DNA from: Bacteroidia bacterium
GTDB taxonomy: Bacteria; Bacteroidota; Bacteroidia; CAILMK01; JBBDIG01
NCBI GenBank assembly: GCA_040880525.1
Contig: JBBDIG010000022.1
Location: 1-33,922, forward strand
DNA length: 33,922 nt
Direction: 5' to 3'
In this document: positions 31,923-33,922 of the stretch, in pieces
Numbering within the stretch: position 1 is the stretch's first letter
Layout: each line of letters opens with the position of its first letter
Program-made: the position numbers and the translations under genes
Notes under the pieces: model-generated
Seen by the model: only the letters and a program-made list of their open reading frames with translations
The model's database searches: none
Told to the model about the DNA's origin: nothing

Positions 31923-33922
31923 CTACTTCACCACCGTCACATTCCCTTTGAAAAAATGCGGAGCAGAAGTATCGTCTGTGGCCTTTAGCAAATACAGGTA
32001 AACACCTTCTGGTACCATTGCTCCGCCTGAAGTGCCATTCCAGCCTTCATTTTCTCCTTTCCAGATTTGCTCGCCCCATCGGTTGTAAATGGTGAGTTGG
32101 TAGTGCGCTATGGCGGTGGTGACGGGCGTAAAGGTTTCATTCAGTCCGTCATTGCCGGGGCTGAAGGCGTTGGGCAGGTGGATGCGGATGAGGTCACGGA
32201 TGATGATGGTGCGGCTGTAGGTGGAGGTGCAGTGAGCATTGGTGGCGGTGAGCATGACGGTGTAGCGGCCCGTGTCGGGGTAAGTGTGGATTGTCTCGTA
32301 ATTTCCTGCCTCCGTGGCGCCATCCCCAAAATCCCATTCTATAAAATCTGCATCAGTGACATTCGCTGAAAAGGTGATGGTGGTATTGGGAATTCGTGTG
32401 GGCTGGGGTGCGGCTGTGAAATTGGCGGTGGGCGTAGCATGGACGATAATGGTTTGGCTGCTGCTGTCGGTACAGCCCGCTTTGGTGATGATACTGAAGT
32501 AAGGATGATAAATGCCCGGCTGACGGTAGGTGTGTTGCGGAATTATGGTTTCTGACGTATCGCCCTCGCCTGCGGTGAATTGCGCCCATTCCCAGCCGCT
32601 GCCTGTGGACTGAAATGCTACGGTCAGTGGCGCGCAGCCTTCCGTGGGTGTGGCCGTGAAAGCCGCATCTGCTGCGGGATTGACGATGATTTCAATGCTA
32701 TCAATAAATGCGTTGCTACACCCATCCTCTAATTTTAGATTTACCATTTTGGATGTTATGTTTTCCTGGTGAAGAAAAGCAGGATTTCCGGTGACCAATA
32801 CAGTTCCTGCTGAATCCGTCCATGTAAAGGTATAGTGGCCGGTGTCGCCTTTTACATCGGTTGCTTCCAGCCGGAAGGAATCGCCTGGGCAGACGAAAAG
32901 CTGACCAGGCAGCGTGGCAAAGAGCGGTGGGCTGACGGCTATGAAAACATCATCCGTATCGCGGCAGCCTTGCTGGTTGCTGGTGATGAGCCAGTAGCGG
33001 ATGCTATCGGGAGGTGTGGCGTTGGGATTGGCGACAAAAGCATTGTCCAAGTGGTCAGGCGGCTGCCAGGTGTAGGTGATGCCGCCTTCGCCCTGCAACG
33101 TTATCGTCTGTCCGAAGCAGATGGCTGAATCAGGCCCGGCACTGGTTTTTGGCAGCGGATAATGGCTGATGTGGATGGTGTCCAAATCCACACAACCTCC
33201 GGCATCGGCTACGCGGACGCGGTATTGGCCCTCCTGCTGTGTAAAGATTTGCTGCGCTTTCACCGTATCGCCACCGGGCAAATACCAGTTGAAGTTCACG
33301 GCATGGGTTCCTGCATTAAGCAAAGTGCTGTCGTATGGGCAAATTTCTTTGTCCGGGCCGAGGTCTACCAGGAAGTTTTGCAGGAAGGTGGCCTGCATGG
33401 TATCTGAACTCACACAGCCGCCTTTGCTGATCTGTACCCAGATTTTGTGCATACCAGGCGCTTTGCTGAAGTTCACCACGGGCGTAGTATCTCCGGTGCT
33501 CCACAGGAAGCGACATTGTGGGCTGGTGTTGGTGGGAAGGCCGTTTACAAGGCGCGCATCTATCGTGAGCTTTGTACCAAAACAGAGCGTGGTGTCACCG
33601 GGCAGTTGAGCCGTGGGCTGGAAGTTGGTGCAGATGGTTTTTTGGGAGAATGGTAAATTCCGTACTGTGAGCATGACGTCTTGCTCTGTAAGACCACCTT
33701 CCTGAATTATTAGGTCATAGTTGGAAAATTTTGGCTCAAGATTAAGCACGGTCACATCTAAGTCCTTCTCGAAACAGCCAGAACTGCCGAGGGAATCAGT
33801 TTTTAAAAGATAGGAGGCATAAGCATTGATACCCGTTCCTCTAATATTACCTGCTGATAAGGTTCCGTTGGGTGTGTAATCGGAACTCTGTCCGGGCAGC
33901 TTCCTGGGCGGGGGCGCCCCCG
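31923..33922 (-). CDS. T9SS type B PKD/Ig-repeat protein (partial)
   Basis: The frame stays open to the window end, so the N-terminus is missing; at least 666 residues are present. In order: a segment with LLKTDSLGSSGCFE (a motif seen in Bacteroidota delta-60/SBBP-type proteins); several Ig-like modules with paired cysteines (DKEICPYDSTLL, DSAICFGQTITL, GGCVDLDTI, QGCRDTDDV); two PKD modules (WAQFTAGEGDTS and WDFGDGATEAG); and a C-terminal type B sorting domain (LPNAFSPGNDGLNETF, IYNRWGEQIW, PEGVYLYLLKA). It should be a T9SS-exported surface protein. The GTG at 33755 is an internal codon of this frame, not its start. The stop codon abuts the IS630 remnant. Confidence 0.9.
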   Translation of the reverse strand, partial: GAPPPRKLPGQSSDYTPNGTLSAGNIRGTGINAYASYLLKTDSLGSSGCFEKDLDVTVLNLEPKFSNYDLIIQEGGLTEQDVMLTVRNLPFSQKTICTNFQPTAQLPGDTTLCFGTKLTIDARLVNGLPTNTSPQCRFLWSTGDTTPVVNFSKAPGMHKIWVQISKGGCVSSDTMQATFLQNFLVDLGPDKEICPYDSTLLNAGTHAVNFNWYLPGGDTVKAQQIFTQQEGQYRVRVADAGGCVDLDTIHISHYPLPKTSAGPDSAICFGQTITLQGEGGITYTWQPPDHLDNAFVANPNATPPDSIRYWLITSNQQGCRDTDDVFIAVSPPLFATLPGQLFVCPGDSFRLEATDVKGDTGHYTFTWTDSAGTVLVTGNPAFLHQENITSKMVNLKLEDGCSNAFIDSIEIIVNPAADAAFTATPTEGCAPLTVAFQSTGSGWEWAQFTAGEGDTSETIIPQHTYRQPGIYHPYFSIITKAGCTDSSSQTIIVHATPTANFTAAPQPTRIPNTTITFSANVTDADFIEWDFGDGATEAGNYETIHTYPDTGRYTVMLTATNAHCTSTYSRTIIIRDLIRIHLPNAFSPGNDGLNETFTPVTTAIAHYQLTIYNRWGEQIWKGENEGWNGTSGGAMVPEGVYLYLLKATDDTSAPHFFKGNVTVVK
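33909..33922. repeat. Perfect GC palindrome at the window end
   Basis: The last 14 bases form a perfect palindrome, CGGGGGC followed by GCCCCCG. It lies inside the open frame of the type B protein (encoding Pro-rich residues). It may be a contig-end artefact. Confidence 0.5.

Overview
The window reads as chromosomal DNA of a member of the Bacteroidota. Three independent signs support this. Several proteins carry type IX secretion (T9SS) sorting domains, both type A (three proteins) and type B (one). Genes are preceded by the Bacteroidota promoter form TTG-N18-20-TAnnTTTG. The gene set is also typical of the phylum: a DUF6913-like gene next to dapA, an M23 peptidase followed by a MerR gene, an Omp28-type protein and giant PKD-repeat surface proteins. 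All functional calls come from reading motifs in the translated sequence; no database search was run.

Layout. 1-3721 (+): two unrelated lipoproteins and an ABC-F ATPase. 3724-6941 (-): a DprE1-like FAD oxidase, then mazG-like, dtd and rsgA in one direction. 6942-7286: a divergent promoter region holding a double-hairpin REP/REPIN-like element. 7287-10664 (+): hflX, a glutamate-type dehydrogenase and a rhodanese lipoprotein. 10754-13029 (+): two tandem paralogous T9SS cargo proteins with near-identical terminators. 13127-14611 (-): a PA0069-type radical SAM protein and a small lipoprotein. 14678-17559 (+): a candidate 6S-like RNA, an M23 envelope peptidase, a MerR regulator, a DUF6913-like protein and dapA. 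17643-18416 (+): an XRE-S24 (CI/LexA-like) regulator behind a near-consensus, probably leaderless promoter. 18671-20686 (+): an Omp28-like T9SS protein. 20687-21269: a terminator and a 73-bp tandem repeat array. 21270-22742 (-): a 490-aa protein of unknown function. 23105-29434 (+): a 2109-aa protein with about 21 PKD modules, apparently cut off in its last Fn3 domain. 29590-30978 (-): lpdA. 31097-31913 (-): a decayed IS630 transposase with a hairpin element inside it. 31923-33922 (-): the C-terminal part of a T9SS type B PKD/Ig protein that runs off the window.

Housekeeping functions (translation quality control by Dtd, RsgA, HflX and ABC-F; amino-acid metabolism by DapA and glutamate dehydrogenase; LpdA) are interleaved with envelope and secreted proteins. 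There is no prophage, CRISPR array, tRNA or rRNA, and no obvious defence island. The most unusual content is non-coding or at gene ends: the candidate 6S-like RNA, two related double-hairpin elements, the 73-bp array with a dispersed copy at the end of the truncated PKD gene, a heptamer repeat that supplies the mazG stop codon, and the S24 repressor with intact autocleavage residues and a possible operator over its own promoter.
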